Of a stretch of DNA of 64,000 nt, positions 34,547 to 43,620 are shown in pieces. This stretch comes from LMUY01 sp965199005 (GTDB lineage: Bacteria; Pseudomonadota; Alphaproteobacteria; Acetobacterales; Acetobacteraceae): assembly GCA_965199005.1 (NCBI GenBank), contig CBDAQK010000006.1, positions 558,001 through 622,000 on the forward strand. The letters run 5' to 3'. The notes under the pieces are model-generated. The model had not been told where the DNA came from. It did not search any database and saw only the letters and a list, made by a program, of their open reading frames with translations. The translations under genes were made by a program, and so were the position numbers. The number at the start of each line of letters is the position of its first letter. Within the stretch, counting starts at the first letter, position 1.

Positions 34547-35260
34547 ATGACGCAGACCGTCGACCGCGCAATTCTACAGGACATCGCAACGGCCAACCGG
34601 ATCCTGTTCCACCAGGGTGTGGTCGACGCCTTCGGCCATGTCAGCCTGCGCCACCCGCATCGCCCGGACCACTTCCTGCTCTCCCGCAACATGGCGCCGG
34701 GGAACGTGACGGCGGACGACATCCTGGAACTCGATGCCGATAGCGAGCCGGTCGACCCCAACGGTCCGCAGTCGTATCTGGAGCGCTTCATCCATGGCGA
34801 GATTTACCGTGTCCGCCCCGATGTCATGTCGGTCGTGCACAGCCATTCCGCTGCCGTGGTGCCGTTTGGCCTGGTGAAGGGTGTGACGTTGCGCCCGATG
34901 TGCCACATGAGCGGGTTCCTGGGCCGCGGCGCGCCGGTGTTCGAAATACGCTGCTGCGGGAGTGACAGCACGGACATGCTGATCCGGGACCGCAGACTGG
35001 GTCTGGAACTGGCGAAGTCGCTTGGCGACAGCTATGCGGTGCTGATGCGGGGGCACGGATCCACCGTGGTTGCCGACACGCTGCAGAAGGCGGTCTACCG
35101 GGCGGTGTATGCGGAGGTGAATGCCAAGTTGCAGGCTGAGGCAATGCGGATGGGGGAGCCGATTTACCTCACACCGGGCGAAGCTGACGCCGCGATGGCG
35201 ACGACCGAGGGGCAGTGGAAGCGGCCCTGGGATCTTTGGGCGTCGCAGGCCGGAGCGTAG
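34547..35260 (+). CDS. Class II aldolase/adducin-fold protein 1 (decarboxylase-like)
   Basis: The 237-residue protein has the zinc-binding pattern of the class II aldolase family: HSHS in SVVHSHSAAVVPFG and a later His in LMRGHGST. The start FGHVSLRHP and the middle segment GEIYRVRPDV resemble the aromatic-acid decarboxylase branch (3,4-dihydroxyphthalate or carboxy-muconic-semialdehyde decarboxylases) more than sugar-phosphate aldolases. The ATG at 34547 has AAGGA about 7 nt upstream. It ends the transporter operon and probably acts on the imported compound or a product of it. Confidence 0.82.
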   Translation: MTQTVDRAILQDIATANRILFHQGVVDAFGHVSLRHPHRPDHFLLSRNMAPGNVTADDILELDADSEPVDPNGPQSYLERFIHGEIYRVRPDVMSVVHSHSAAVVPFGLVKGVTLRPMCHMSGFLGRGAPVFEIRCCGSDSTDMLIRDRRLGLELAKSLGDSYAVLMRGHGSTVVADTLQKAVYRAVYAEVNAKLQAEAMRMGEPIYLTPGEADAAMATTEGQWKRPWDLWASQAGA

Positions 35261-35323
35261 CCGCCTGCTTCCGGAGCAAGGCGATCGACGCTAAGGTCAA
35301 ACGGCTGAACAGGGATGACCGGA

Positions 35324-36103
35324 ATGCCTGACACCATCGTTGCTTCGCACAGCGTGCGCCATTTGGTTAGCAAGGAGGAATGGGAGGCCCGGGTTGCGCT
35401 CGCCGCGTGCTACCGCCTGGTGGCGCATTACGGATGGGACGATCTGGTCGAGACGCATATCTCGATGGCGGTGCCGGGCACCGCCAACCAGCATTTCCTG
35501 ATCAATGCCTATGGCATGCTGTTCGAGCAGGTGACGGCATCCAGCCTGGTCAAGATCGACATGGCGGGCAAGCCCGTTATGGACACGAAGTACGGGATCA
35601 ACGCCGCCGGGTTCATCATCCATTCCGCCATCCACGCTGCCCGGCCGGAGGCGCGTTGCGTCATGCACACGCATACGGCGGCGGGTATCGCCGTCTCGAT
35701 GCAGCGAGATGGGCTCATCTTCGCGAGCCAGAACGCCTGCCTGTTCGACGGCAATATCGGCTATCACGACGTGCACCATTTGCGGGGTGGACAAGAGGGC
35801 ACGGAGGCGCTGGTGCGCGACCTCGGCGATCATTGCGCCCTGGTCATGCGCAACCACGGTCTTCTCGTGTGCGGCGAAAGTCCGGCCGAAGTGATGTGGA
35901 TCATGCACTCCCTGCAAAAGGCTTGCGCGGCCCAGGTTCTCGCCCTGGGTGGTGGCGTGCCACTGACGCCGGTGCCGGCAGATGTCTCTGCCGGGTATGG
36001 CCGGATCTTGCGGGAATCGCGCCGGGGCCGGTCGGGCGGCAATGCAGGTTGGCCTTGGATGCTGCGGCTGCTCGATTCCAAGGATTCGTCGTTCCGGGAA
36101 TGA
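35324..36103 (+). CDS. Class II aldolase/adducin-fold protein 2
   Basis: This 259-residue protein has the metal-binding HTHT (CVMHTHTAAGIA) and a later His (VMRNHGLLVCG) of class II aldolases. Its N-terminal GWDDLVETHISMAVPG block differs from protein 1, and it looks closer to the adducin-like branch common in catabolic operons. The start is either ATG 35324 (GGGA about 8 nt upstream) or ATG 35315, three codons earlier. About 60 bp separate it from protein 1, so cotranscription is likely. Substrate unknown. Confidence 0.82.
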   Translation: MPDTIVASHSVRHLVSKEEWEARVALAACYRLVAHYGWDDLVETHISMAVPGTANQHFLINAYGMLFEQVTASSLVKIDMAGKPVMDTKYGINAAGFIIHSAIHAARPEARCVMHTHTAAGIAVSMQRDGLIFASQNACLFDGNIGYHDVHHLRGGQEGTEALVRDLGDHCALVMRNHGLLVCGESPAEVMWIMHSLQKACAAQVLALGGGVPLTPVPADVSAGYGRILRESRRGRSGGNAGWPWMLRLLDSKDSSFRE

Positions 36104-36133
36104 ACGGCGACGGCTTGTAACGGAGGACGGCTA

Positions 36134-36159
36134 CTTCTGAGCGTCATCCCGCTCAGAAG
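36134..36159. terminator. Hairpin between convergent operons
   Basis: CTTCTGAGCG and CGCTCAGAAG form a perfect 10-bp stem with a 6-nt loop between the aldolase (plus) and cupin (minus) genes. No T-run follows on the plus strand. Position and stability suggest a bidirectional terminator or an mRNA 3'-end stabiliser. Confidence 0.5.
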
Positions 36160-36167
36160 GCGCAAAC

Positions 36168-36224
36168 GTAGGGATGATCTGTTCCCAGTTCATTCCTCTA
36201 TCCATAATTGAAATTCATCCCTAC
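36168..36224. repeat. Spaced inverted repeat in the same convergent gap
   Basis: GTAGGGATGA at 36168-36177 is the perfect reverse complement of 36215-36224. The 37-nt spacing makes a long-loop hairpin just before the end of the cupin gene. Function unknown. Confidence 0.4.
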
Positions 36225-36238
36225 TTCCAGCACCCCGA

Positions 36239-37135
36239 TTAGCCGAAGCTGAATCCCTCGGTGCGGGCGCGATAATACACGCCTGCATCGTGGATGCTGA
36301 GGCTGATCATCATCTTGTCGCCGCCATTGAAATGCGCGTGGCTTGATGTTGGCGGCGTGATCATCACCGACCACTTCAACCAATCGATCCGCACTCCGTC
36401 CGCCACGGTGTAGACCCCGTCGCCCTCCAGGCACAGCGTGATCGCCGCCGCGTTGTGGCGATGGGGGCGCTGCTCGCCGCCGGCTTCCAGCGTGTTGATG
36501 GTGGCCGCGATCATCGGCGTCGTCACCGGCGTGTGGCCCAGGCAGGTGGTGGTCAGCCGCACCGCCTTGCCTGCCGCCTTGGCCAACTGCTCGGGCGTGC
36601 GGCTATAGATGTGGTCGAGATGGGCGGAGGTTTGCGCCCAGGGATAGTGCGCCGGCTGGATGCCCGGGGTGAGGGAGGGCTCCAGATGCAGCAGTGCCAA
36701 GGTTGGTTCATCCGTCACCAGAAACAGCACGGCGTCCCCGTCGGCGGGCTCGTGCACCTTCCCGCCCAGGCCCGGCAGGCTGAACACGTCGCCAGGCCCC
36801 CAGGCGATCACGCAATCGCCCGACTGCGTCGTGCCGCTGCCGGACATGACGCAATAAACTTCGCCGCTGGACCGGAAATCCGTCGTCACGGTCTCGCCGG
36901 CGCGGATCACTATGTATCGGGTCAGCAACATCGGCGTGGTGGCAGGCGTATCCGTTTGCAGCACGCTGCTGAGGTCCAGGGGGATGACCCCGCTGGGTTG
37001 GGTTGGGTTCAGCAGGGCCGCCAGTTCGGCATCGAAGCGATGCGCTGGGATTGCGGTCTGCTCAATCTCCAGCACGTTCAGGCTGGTGTTGAAGATCGCC
37101 CGGTCCTGCGGGGTCATAACGGTCGAGACGTCCAT
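36239..37135 (-). CDS. Double-cupin protein (gentisate-dioxygenase-like fold)
   Basis: The 298-residue protein has two cupin domains: one at about residues 60-160 (AGETVTTDFRSSGEVYCVMSG) and one at about 200-295 with the metal-type motif RPHRHNAAAITLCLEG and SSHAHFN. Only the second keeps a clear set of His ligands. The layout resembles gentisate or hydroxynaphthoate dioxygenases, but a binding or isomerase role is possible. The ATG at 37135 has GGGAGG 6 nt upstream; the longer frame to 37447 is non-homologous. It is the last gene of the eight-gene unit starting with the binding protein at 45309. Confidence 0.82.
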   Translation of the reverse strand: MDVSTVMTPQDRAIFNTSLNVLEIEQTAIPAHRFDAELAALLNPTQPSGVIPLDLSSVLQTDTPATTPMLLTRYIVIRAGETVTTDFRSSGEVYCVMSGSGTTQSGDCVIAWGPGDVFSLPGLGGKVHEPADGDAVLFLVTDEPTLALLHLEPSLTPGIQPAHYPWAQTSAHLDHIYSRTPEQLAKAAGKAVRLTTTCLGHTPVTTPMIAATINTLEAGGEQRPHRHNAAAITLCLEGDGVYTVADGVRIDWLKWSVMITPPTSSHAHFNGGDKMMISLSIHDAGVYYRARTEGFSFG

Positions 37136-37152
37136 GGTGGCCTCCCTCTGTG

Positions 37153-37470
37153 TCAACCGGGTCGCCCGACCATCCCGTCCCCTGCCGCCTCGATGGAGAC
37201 GGCGTCGCCGATGGCGGGTGGCTCGGCGAAATCCTGCAACTGCATCATCAATAGGCCGCCGGACGGGCCGCGCACCAGGGCGATGGTATACGGCGCGGTG
37301 AATGCCGGGCTGGGCGCCCGCTGCACCGTTGTCAGGCTGTAGATTTCGCCGCGAAATGGCAGCGCTTGGGCTTCGAACGCGCGGCCGCGGCACAGCGTGC
37401 AGAGCGGGCGAGGGTAGGATTGCGCTGCCCCGCAGGTCGCGCAGCACCGGACGGTCATCGGGTCAGACAT
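37153..37470 (-). CDS. DUF35 / OB-fold zinc-ribbon protein
   Basis: The 105-residue protein begins with a rubredoxin-like zinc ribbon (Cys 9/10 and 13, Cys 24 and 27) followed by an OB-fold (EIYSLTTVQRAPSPAF, PYTIALVRGPSG). Such DUF35 proteins form complexes with thiolase-like or acyl-CoA enzymes, and here the gene overlaps the thiolase gene by 8 nt. It probably stabilises or completes the thiolase-like protein or presents its acyl-CoA. No independent activity is expected. Confidence 0.87.
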   Translation of the reverse strand: MSDPMTVRCCATCGAAQSYPRPLCTLCRGRAFEAQALPFRGEIYSLTTVQRAPSPAFTAPYTIALVRGPSGGLLMMQLQDFAEPPAIGDAVSIEAAGDGMVGRPG

Positions 37471-38629
37471 TCTCGCTCCCCAACACCAGGGTGCAATGCA
37501 TCGCGACGATCCCGCCATTGCCGTGCGCGACGGCGCGGTCGGTTCGGCGCAACTGCCGCGGCCCGGCTTCTCCCATGATCTGACGGGCCGCTTCGGCCAC
37601 GGGCAGCAGCCCGGCGGGATAACCGGGATGCCCACCCGACAGCAGGCCGCCATTGGTGTTGGTCGGCAGGCTTCCGTCGCGACCGATATGCCCATCCTCC
37701 ACGAATCGCCCAGCCTCGCCGCGTGGGCACAATCCCAGCTCCTCCAGCTCCAGCAGCAGGGTGATGGTGAAGCAGTCGTACAGGCTGGCGAAATCCATAT
37801 CGGACGGGCGCATGCCGGCGGCGGCGAATGCGGCCTTGCCAGAGCGCCGGGCACCGGTATGCATCAAATCGACGGCGTCGGTCAGGTAGCCGTGGCCCAT
37901 GCCATAGCCGGCGCCGTGTAGGTACGCCGCCCTTGGCTTGATGCGCCGCGCCCGCTCGGCCGAGACGACGATCATCGCCGCCCCGCCATCCGACACGGGG
38001 GCGCAGTCCAGCAGGGTGAACGGGGTGGCGATCGGCTTGGCGGCCAGCACGTCCGCCACAGTGATCGGCTTCTGGAAATGCGCGTTGTCGTTCAGCGCGG
38101 CGTGCCGGCGCATCTGCACCGCGACGGCGGCCAATTGCTCCCGCGTCGTGCCGAACTCGTGCATGTGCCGGGCAGCGAACAGCGCATACAACGCCGGCAC
38201 CGGCGGTCCATAGGGCACCTCCGCCTCCGGATGCGCTGCGCTGTTGGCCATCGAGGCCACGGCGCCATCCCGCGACATGCTGCTCAGCAAGGGCTGGCCG
38301 GCGACGCACAGCACCGTCTCGCAGTGCCCGGCGGTGATGGCCTGCGCCGCCTGATCGATCATGGCGGCACCGCTTGCCCCCGTCAGATCGATGGTGTTAA
38401 TGAAACGCGGCTCGATGGCGAAGGAGCGGGCAATGATCGACGCGGATACGCTCGAGGTTTCGGTCTTGACCGGCACCGTGATCACACCGTCGATCGCCGT
38501 CATATCCAACCCGGCGCTCAGCAGCGCCTTGTCCGTTGCCTCCAGCATCAGCCCAAGGGCGCCGACGCCCGGCACCCGGCCCATACGGCTTTCACCGACG
38601 CCGATGATGGCGGCCTGGGGCTTAGCCAT
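37463..38629 (-). CDS. Thiolase-fold protein (SCP-x/acetyl-CoA acetyltransferase-like) without the usual nucleophilic Cys
   Basis: The 388-residue protein has the thiolase fold (AAIIGVGESRMGRVPG at the start and GGHPGYPAG near the C-terminus, like the conserved GHPxGxxG). At the active Cys position, LTGASGAAMIDQA has Gly where thiolases have Cys. Such Cys-less thiolase-like proteins pair with DUF35 subunits and act as retro-aldolases or lyases on CoA esters, as in steroid side-chain removal. It is translationally coupled to the DUF35 gene (8-nt overlap) and to the CaiB/BaiF gene (8-nt overlap). A CoA-ester C-C cleavage role is inferred. Confidence 0.85.
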   Translation of the reverse strand: MAKPQAAIIGVGESRMGRVPGVGALGLMLEATDKALLSAGLDMTAIDGVITVPVKTETSSVSASIIARSFAIEPRFINTIDLTGASGAAMIDQAAQAITAGHCETVLCVAGQPLLSSMSRDGAVASMANSAAHPEAEVPYGPPVPALYALFAARHMHEFGTTREQLAAVAVQMRRHAALNDNAHFQKPITVADVLAAKPIATPFTLLDCAPVSDGGAAMIVVSAERARRIKPRAAYLHGAGYGMGHGYLTDAVDLMHTGARRSGKAAFAAAGMRPSDMDFASLYDCFTITLLLELEELGLCPRGEAGRFVEDGHIGRDGSLPTNTNGGLLSGGHPGYPAGLLPVAEAARQIMGEAGPRQLRRTDRAVAHGNGGIVAMHCTLVLGSENV

Positions 38630-39797
38630 GCGCGATGCCCAATTCAGTTAGGATTTTGGCGCGGTCGGCGTCCAGCGCCGGGGGCATCGCTCCTCGCTCC
38701 GGGTCCGGCATGCCTGACATCTTGATCGGGTTGCCGGCGTAGCGGATGCCGTCGGAGGCGGCCTCGTCGCCGCTGTAGCGCAGCATGTTCCGCTCGCGCA
38801 GTTGGTCGTTCTCCAACAAATCCTCGATCGTGCGCAGCGCCCCGCAGGGAACCCCGGCTGCCAGGAGTTTGGCGTCCCACACGGCGGTGTCGTCGGTGAC
38901 CAGCATAGCCTCCATCTCCGCCTTTAAAGCCACCTGGTTGGTCACCCGGTCGGCCAACCCGGCGAACAAGGGGTGCTCCGGCAAATGCGGCAGCCCGATC
39001 GCATCGGACATCCGGCGGAACACATCCTGCCGGGTTGCGGCGATCACCAGGAAGCCGTCCCGCGTTCGGAATGCGTCGGCCGGCGCCGTGGTGGGGAAGC
39101 GGGCGCCGGTCCGGGCGGTGGGGATCCCCAATTGGCTGCGCTGCAGCGCGTGTTCCAGCATCGCAACCTGGCTATCCTGCATCGCCACGTCGACGAACCG
39201 GCCCTTGCCCGTCACGCGTTGCTCGGCCAGCGCGGCCAGGATGCCGATGCAGGCGAACATGCCGGAGCCAAGGTCGATCAGCGAGGTGCCGACCCGCGCC
39301 GGGGGGCCACCCTCGCCGCCGGTCAGATGCATGATGCCGCTCATCCCCTGGATGATGAGGTCGTAGGCCGGCCGACCCCGGTCCGGCCCCGTCTGCCCGA
39401 AGCCGGAGACGCTGCCATGCACCAAGGCCGGCCAGCGCGCCGCAATCGCCGCGGGCGCATAGCCAAGCCGGGCCATGACGCCGGGGCGGAAATTATCGAC
39501 CAAGATGTCGGCACGGCCGAGCAACGCCTCGAAGATCGTGCGGTCTGCTGGCTGCTTCAGGTCGAGCGCGATGCTTTCCTTGCCGCGGTTGGCGGCGGCA
39601 AAGAAGGTGGATCCACCGCCGGGCTCGAACGGCGGCAGGGCGCGGCTGTCGTCGCCGGTGCCGGGTTGCTCGATTTTGATCACCCGCGCACCGAGATCGG
39701 CCAGCATCAGCGTGCAAAACGGGCCGGACAGCACCCTGGTCAAATCCACCACGGTCACGCCATGGAGCGGGCCTCGCGGCTCCGGCGCATCACTCAT
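38622..39797 (-). CDS. CaiB/BaiF family CoA-transferase
   Basis: The 391-residue type III CoA-transferase has the start VTVVDLTRVLSGPFCTLML and the catalytic-Asp segment PAYDLIIQGMSG. It is a paralogue of the protein at 768-1964. In this operon it would activate the imported acid as its CoA ester for the thiolase-like protein. It overlaps the ATPase stop by 4 nt and the thiolase start by 8 nt. Confidence 0.9.
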   Translation of the reverse strand: MSDAPEPRGPLHGVTVVDLTRVLSGPFCTLMLADLGARVIKIEQPGTGDDSRALPPFEPGGGSTFFAAANRGKESIALDLKQPADRTIFEALLGRADILVDNFRPGVMARLGYAPAAIAARWPALVHGSVSGFGQTGPDRGRPAYDLIIQGMSGIMHLTGGEGGPPARVGTSLIDLGSGMFACIGILAALAEQRVTGKGRFVDVAMQDSQVAMLEHALQRSQLGIPTARTGARFPTTAPADAFRTRDGFLVIAATRQDVFRRMSDAIGLPHLPEHPLFAGLADRVTNQVALKAEMEAMLVTDDTAVWDAKLLAAGVPCGALRTIEDLLENDQLRERNMLRYSGDEAASDGIRYAGNPIKMSGMPDPERGAMPPALDADRAKILTELGIAHG

Positions 39798-41626
39798 GCT
39801 GCGGTCCCCATGGCGCCTAAATCTCCTTCACTCACCCGCCAGCACCGTACCGACCGGCCATCGGGCAGGTCTGCAAGGCTTTGCCGCTGTTCCGCGCAAC
39901 GCGGGACCTGCGCCGGGCAGCGGCCTACCAGGTAGCAGCCCTTCGGCAGATCGATCGGGCTGGGGATTTCGCCTGAGAGGGCAGGGCCGCCCACGCGGTC
40001 GATCCGCCGATGCTCCAAATCCGGGAACAGATGCGCGGCGAGCAAGGCCTGCGAGTAGGGGTGGCGAGGCGTCTGGAAGACCTGTTCCTTGGTGCCGATC
40101 TCCACCACCTGGCCCAGATACATCACCGCAACGTTATGGCAGATGGTCCGCACGGTTGTGAGGTCGTGCGAGATGAACAAATAAGAGAGACCCAACCTTG
40201 CCGACAAATCCATCAAGAGGCGGATGATTTCTGCCGTGGTATCGGCGGTCAGCGCCGAAGTCGGTTCATCCAGCACGATAAACTCGGGATTGGTGGCAAT
40301 GGCGCGCGCGATCGCCACCCGCTGCTGCCGCCCGGCGCTCAAATTCCGCGGCAGCACTGCTTGCACCCGTGGGTCCAACCCCACCAGCACCAGCAATTCG
40401 TTGATGCGGGCCTGGCGCGCCGGGCCAGCCAAATCAGTATGCAGGTCCAGCAGCTCCCCAATCACCTGCGCCACCGTCCAACGCGGGTTGATGCTGTCCA
40501 GCGGGTCCTGGAACACCATCTGCAACTTGGCGCGGTAGGGGCGGAAGGCGCTTTCCGACAGCCCGGCCAGCGACGTGCCGTGGAACAGCACGTCCCCCGA
40601 GCTCGGATGCTCCAAATGCAGCAGGCAGCGCCCCGTGGTGGTCTTGCCCGACCCGCTCTCCCCCACCAAACCCAGGCACTCGCCGGGCCGGATGCGGAAC
40701 GAGACGTTATCAGCCGCATGCACCTTGGCCGCCGACCCGCGAATGGCGAATTGCTTGCTCAAATTGCGCACGTCGATCAGTGCCTCGTTGGCGGCGAGGT
40801 TGGCCGATGCGGCGGTGCTGCCCTCGGCCCGCTCGCGCAGGGCAAGCACGCGGCGGGAATACTCGGTCTGCGGCTGGTCGAAGAATTGCCGCACCGGTGC
40901 ATCCTCGATGATCGCGCCATCCTTCATCACCAGCACGCGGTCGGAGTAATTGGCGGTGATGCCCAGATTCTGCGTCACCAGCAGCACCGCCGAGCCGGTC
41001 GCCTGCGCCGCCTCCCACATCTTGTCGAGGAACTGCGTCTGGATCGTGACATCCAGGCCGGAAGTCGGCTCGTCCGCGATCAGCAGCGCAGGTTTCGAGC
41101 TGAGCGCCATTGCGATCATCACCCGCTGCGTCATCCCGGTCGATAATTCGTGCTGATAGGCGCGGGCGCGGCGCTCCGGGTCGTTGATGCCGACCATCCG
41201 CAGCATCTCGACGGCGCGATCCCACGCCTCGCGCGCGCTGACCTTGTTGTGGGCGCGAATGACGTTGCTGATCTGCGTGCCAATCTTCAGCAGCGGGTGC
41301 AACGAATTGCGCGGGTTTTGCACGATCAGCCCGATATCGCGTCCGCGCACGGCGTTGCGCTGATCCTCCGGCAGGGCCAGCAAATCCCGGCCCATGAAGT
41401 CGACCCGGCCCGAGAGGATTCTACCCGGCGTGCGCACCAGCCCGGCCAGGGCCAGCGCCGCCGTCGACTTGCCGCAGCCGGTCGCACCCAGCACACAAAC
41501 GAATTCGCCCCGGCGCACCGAAATCGAGAAGCTGTCCACCGCGCGCAACGGCGCCCGGTCCTCGCGTGGAAACTCCACCACCAAATCCGTGGCCGAGAGC
41601 AGCAAATCGCCGATGGCCTGCGTCAC
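39794..41626 (-). CDS. Fused dipeptide/oligopeptide-type ABC ATPase (DppD-DppF fusion)
   Basis: The 610-residue protein has two nucleotide-binding domains. Domain 1: Walker A GATGCGKST, signature LSTGMTQRV, Walker B LLIADEP. Domain 2: GESGSGKTT, signature LSAGRQQR, IVLDEPTSAL. It ends in the oligopeptide-transporter tail with a Cys-containing GCYLVGRCPAQVPRC segment. The GTG start at 41626 overlaps the upstream permease stop (GTGA); its stop overlaps the CoA-transferase start (ATGA). It drives the importer of this operon. Confidence 0.92.
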   Translation of the reverse strand: MTQAIGDLLLSATDLVVEFPREDRAPLRAVDSFSISVRRGEFVCVLGATGCGKSTAALALAGLVRTPGRILSGRVDFMGRDLLALPEDQRNAVRGRDIGLIVQNPRNSLHPLLKIGTQISNVIRAHNKVSAREAWDRAVEMLRMVGINDPERRARAYQHELSTGMTQRVMIAMALSSKPALLIADEPTSGLDVTIQTQFLDKMWEAAQATGSAVLLVTQNLGITANYSDRVLVMKDGAIIEDAPVRQFFDQPQTEYSRRVLALRERAEGSTAASANLAANEALIDVRNLSKQFAIRGSAAKVHAADNVSFRIRPGECLGLVGESGSGKTTTGRCLLHLEHPSSGDVLFHGTSLAGLSESAFRPYRAKLQMVFQDPLDSINPRWTVAQVIGELLDLHTDLAGPARQARINELLVLVGLDPRVQAVLPRNLSAGRQQRVAIARAIATNPEFIVLDEPTSALTADTTAEIIRLLMDLSARLGLSYLFISHDLTTVRTICHNVAVMYLGQVVEIGTKEQVFQTPRHPYSQALLAAHLFPDLEHRRIDRVGGPALSGEIPSPIDLPKGCYLVGRCPAQVPRCAEQRQSLADLPDGRSVRCWRVSEGDLGAMGTAA

Positions 41627-42585
41627 CGGAACTTCGCTTCGAACGCGTGACCGACGATGGCGTAGCCGAACACCACGACGGACATGGCCAGGCCGGCAAA
41701 CACCGAGGGCCACCACTCGCCCAGTATAAGCTGCGGTGCGCCGATGGAGATCATCAGGCCCCATTCCGGCGTGGGTGGCCGCACGCCGGCGCCGACGAAG
41801 CTCAGCCCGGCGGTCAGGATGATCGCGAAGCCGATGGTCGCCGACATCTGCACCAACGAGGGTACCAGCGAGTTGGGCAGCACATGCTTCAGCGCGATGA
41901 CGATGCGGCGGTTGCCCGCAGCTTGCGCCGCTTCGACATAGGCGCGGCGCATATGGCCCATCACCTCGGCCCGGGTGAGCCGGATGAAGATGGGCGTGTA
42001 GACCAGCACGAGCGCCAGCACGATGTTGCCGGTGGAGCGGCCCGACAGGGTGACCAGGATCATCGCGGTGATGAATACCGGAAAGGCCTGCAGCACGTCG
42101 GAAACGCGCATCATCACCTCCGTCGCCGTATTGCGGTAGAACCCGGCCACCAGCCCCAGCAGGGTGCCCAGCACGAAGGAAATCAGCGCGCCCGCCAGCG
42201 AGATGGTCATGTCGGTCCGCGGGGCGGAGATCAGGCGGGAAAACACGTCATAGCCGGATTGGTCGGTGCCCATCCAATGTGGCGGCGTCTCGTGCTGCCC
42301 CCTCACGCTGCCCCATATCAGGCCTGGCAACGCGGCGAGCGCCGGGGGCGGCTCCGATACGTCCTCCGTCACTTCGAGCGGGTTGTAGGGGGCGATCACG
42401 GGGCCGAATGCCGCCAGGAAGATCGAGGCCAGGATGATGAACAGGCCCACCTGCAACATCTTGTTCCGCCGCATCCGGCGGCCCAGGCCTTTGAGGCCGA
42501 CGGGACCAGCCGCAAACAATGCAGGATCGAAATGCTGGTCGATCGCCTCGCCACTGTCGCGGATGGCGGCTTCGGCGTCGGTCAC
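41623..42585 (-). CDS. ABC permease, DppC type
   Basis: The 320-residue membrane protein has an N-terminal cytoplasmic/first-helix region (LGRRMRRNKMLQVGLFIILA) and a C-terminal permease domain with the coupling motif (EAAQAAGNRRIVIALKHVLP). It pairs with the DppB-type permease, whose gene it overlaps by 4 nt. Confidence 0.92.
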   Translation of the reverse strand: MTDAEAAIRDSGEAIDQHFDPALFAAGPVGLKGLGRRMRRNKMLQVGLFIILASIFLAAFGPVIAPYNPLEVTEDVSEPPPALAALPGLIWGSVRGQHETPPHWMGTDQSGYDVFSRLISAPRTDMTISLAGALISFVLGTLLGLVAGFYRNTATEVMMRVSDVLQAFPVFITAMILVTLSGRSTGNIVLALVLVYTPIFIRLTRAEVMGHMRRAYVEAAQAAGNRRIVIALKHVLPNSLVPSLVQMSATIGFAIILTAGLSFVGAGVRPPTPEWGLMISIGAPQLILGEWWPSVFAGLAMSVVVFGYAIVGHAFEAKFR

Positions 42586-43610
42586 GTCTGTATCCTCGGG
42601 TCGAGGAAGGCGTGCACGATGTCGAGCAGCAGGTAGATCAGCAACGACACCATCGCCACGACCAAGACGACGCCCTGAATTGCCGGATAGTCGAAGGCCA
42701 GCACCGAGCGGATCGCGTATTGGCCGATGCCGTCCAGCGAAAATACCACTTCCACCGTGACGGCGGCCGAGAGCAGCACGCCGTAGAAGATGCCGATCAG
42801 CGTGATGGCCGGTGTCAACGCCGCGCGCACGGCATAGCGGGCCACCAGCCCAGGGGGCAGCCCGGATGCTTTGGCATACAGGATATAGTCGGACTGCATC
42901 GCCCGCATCGTGTTGGTCCGCACCATCTTGATCAGTGCGCCCGAGATGACGAAGGCCAGCGTCAGGACCGGCAGCGCCAGATAGTAAATCCCGCTGAACC
43001 AGGCGTCGATCCGCCCCTCCAACAGGGCGTCGATGGTGATGAACCCGGTGATTTCATAGGGCGCGGTGAGCAGGGGGCTGAGGCGGCCCATGGGTGGTGG
43101 CGCGATATTCAGCAGGAAGAAGAAGACGAAGACGAACAGCAATCCCCACCAATAATCCGGCTGGGCGCCTGCGAACATGCCCCAGACCAGCGTCACCCGG
43201 TCCGCAATGCCGCCGGGTTTGCGCGCTGCGGCCAGCCCTAGAGGCAGGGCCACGATGAAGGAGAACAACAATGCGTAGGTGACGATCTCGAGCGTGACGG
43301 GCAGGTCGCGCAGGATTTCGGTCGCAACCGGGGTGTTGGTGACCCAGGAGGTGCCGAGGTCACCCTGGAGCAACCCCGGTTTGCCGGTGTCGGAAAACAC
43401 GCCGAGAAAATTTGCCAATTGCTGTGGCAGCGACCGGTCGAGCCCGAGTTGATGCGCGGCCTGGACATAGGCGTCGCGGCTGCCGTCGCTGCCGATCATC
43501 TGCGACACCGGGTCCGCCGGCATGATGCGGATGAGGAAGAAGACGAACAGCGTAATGCCGGCCAATTGCACGACGACGATGACCAGCCGGCGCAGGATGA
43601 ATTTCAACAC
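42582..43610 (-). CDS. ABC permease, DppB type
   Basis: The 342-residue membrane protein starts with the DppB pattern (RRLVIVVVQLAGITLFVFFL, then RIMPADPV) and has about six helices. It lies 10 bp downstream of the binding-protein gene. It forms the peptide-type channel with the DppC-type partner. Confidence 0.92.
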   Translation of the reverse strand: MLKFILRRLVIVVVQLAGITLFVFFLIRIMPADPVSQMIGSDGSRDAYVQAAHQLGLDRSLPQQLANFLGVFSDTGKPGLLQGDLGTSWVTNTPVATEILRDLPVTLEIVTYALLFSFIVALPLGLAAARKPGGIADRVTLVWGMFAGAQPDYWWGLLFVFVFFFLLNIAPPPMGRLSPLLTAPYEITGFITIDALLEGRIDAWFSGIYYLALPVLTLAFVISGALIKMVRTNTMRAMQSDYILYAKASGLPPGLVARYAVRAALTPAITLIGIFYGVLLSAAVTVEVVFSLDGIGQYAIRSVLAFDYPAIQGVVLVVAMVSLLIYLLLDIVHAFLDPRIQT

Positions 43611-43620
43611 CGCCCAGAAC

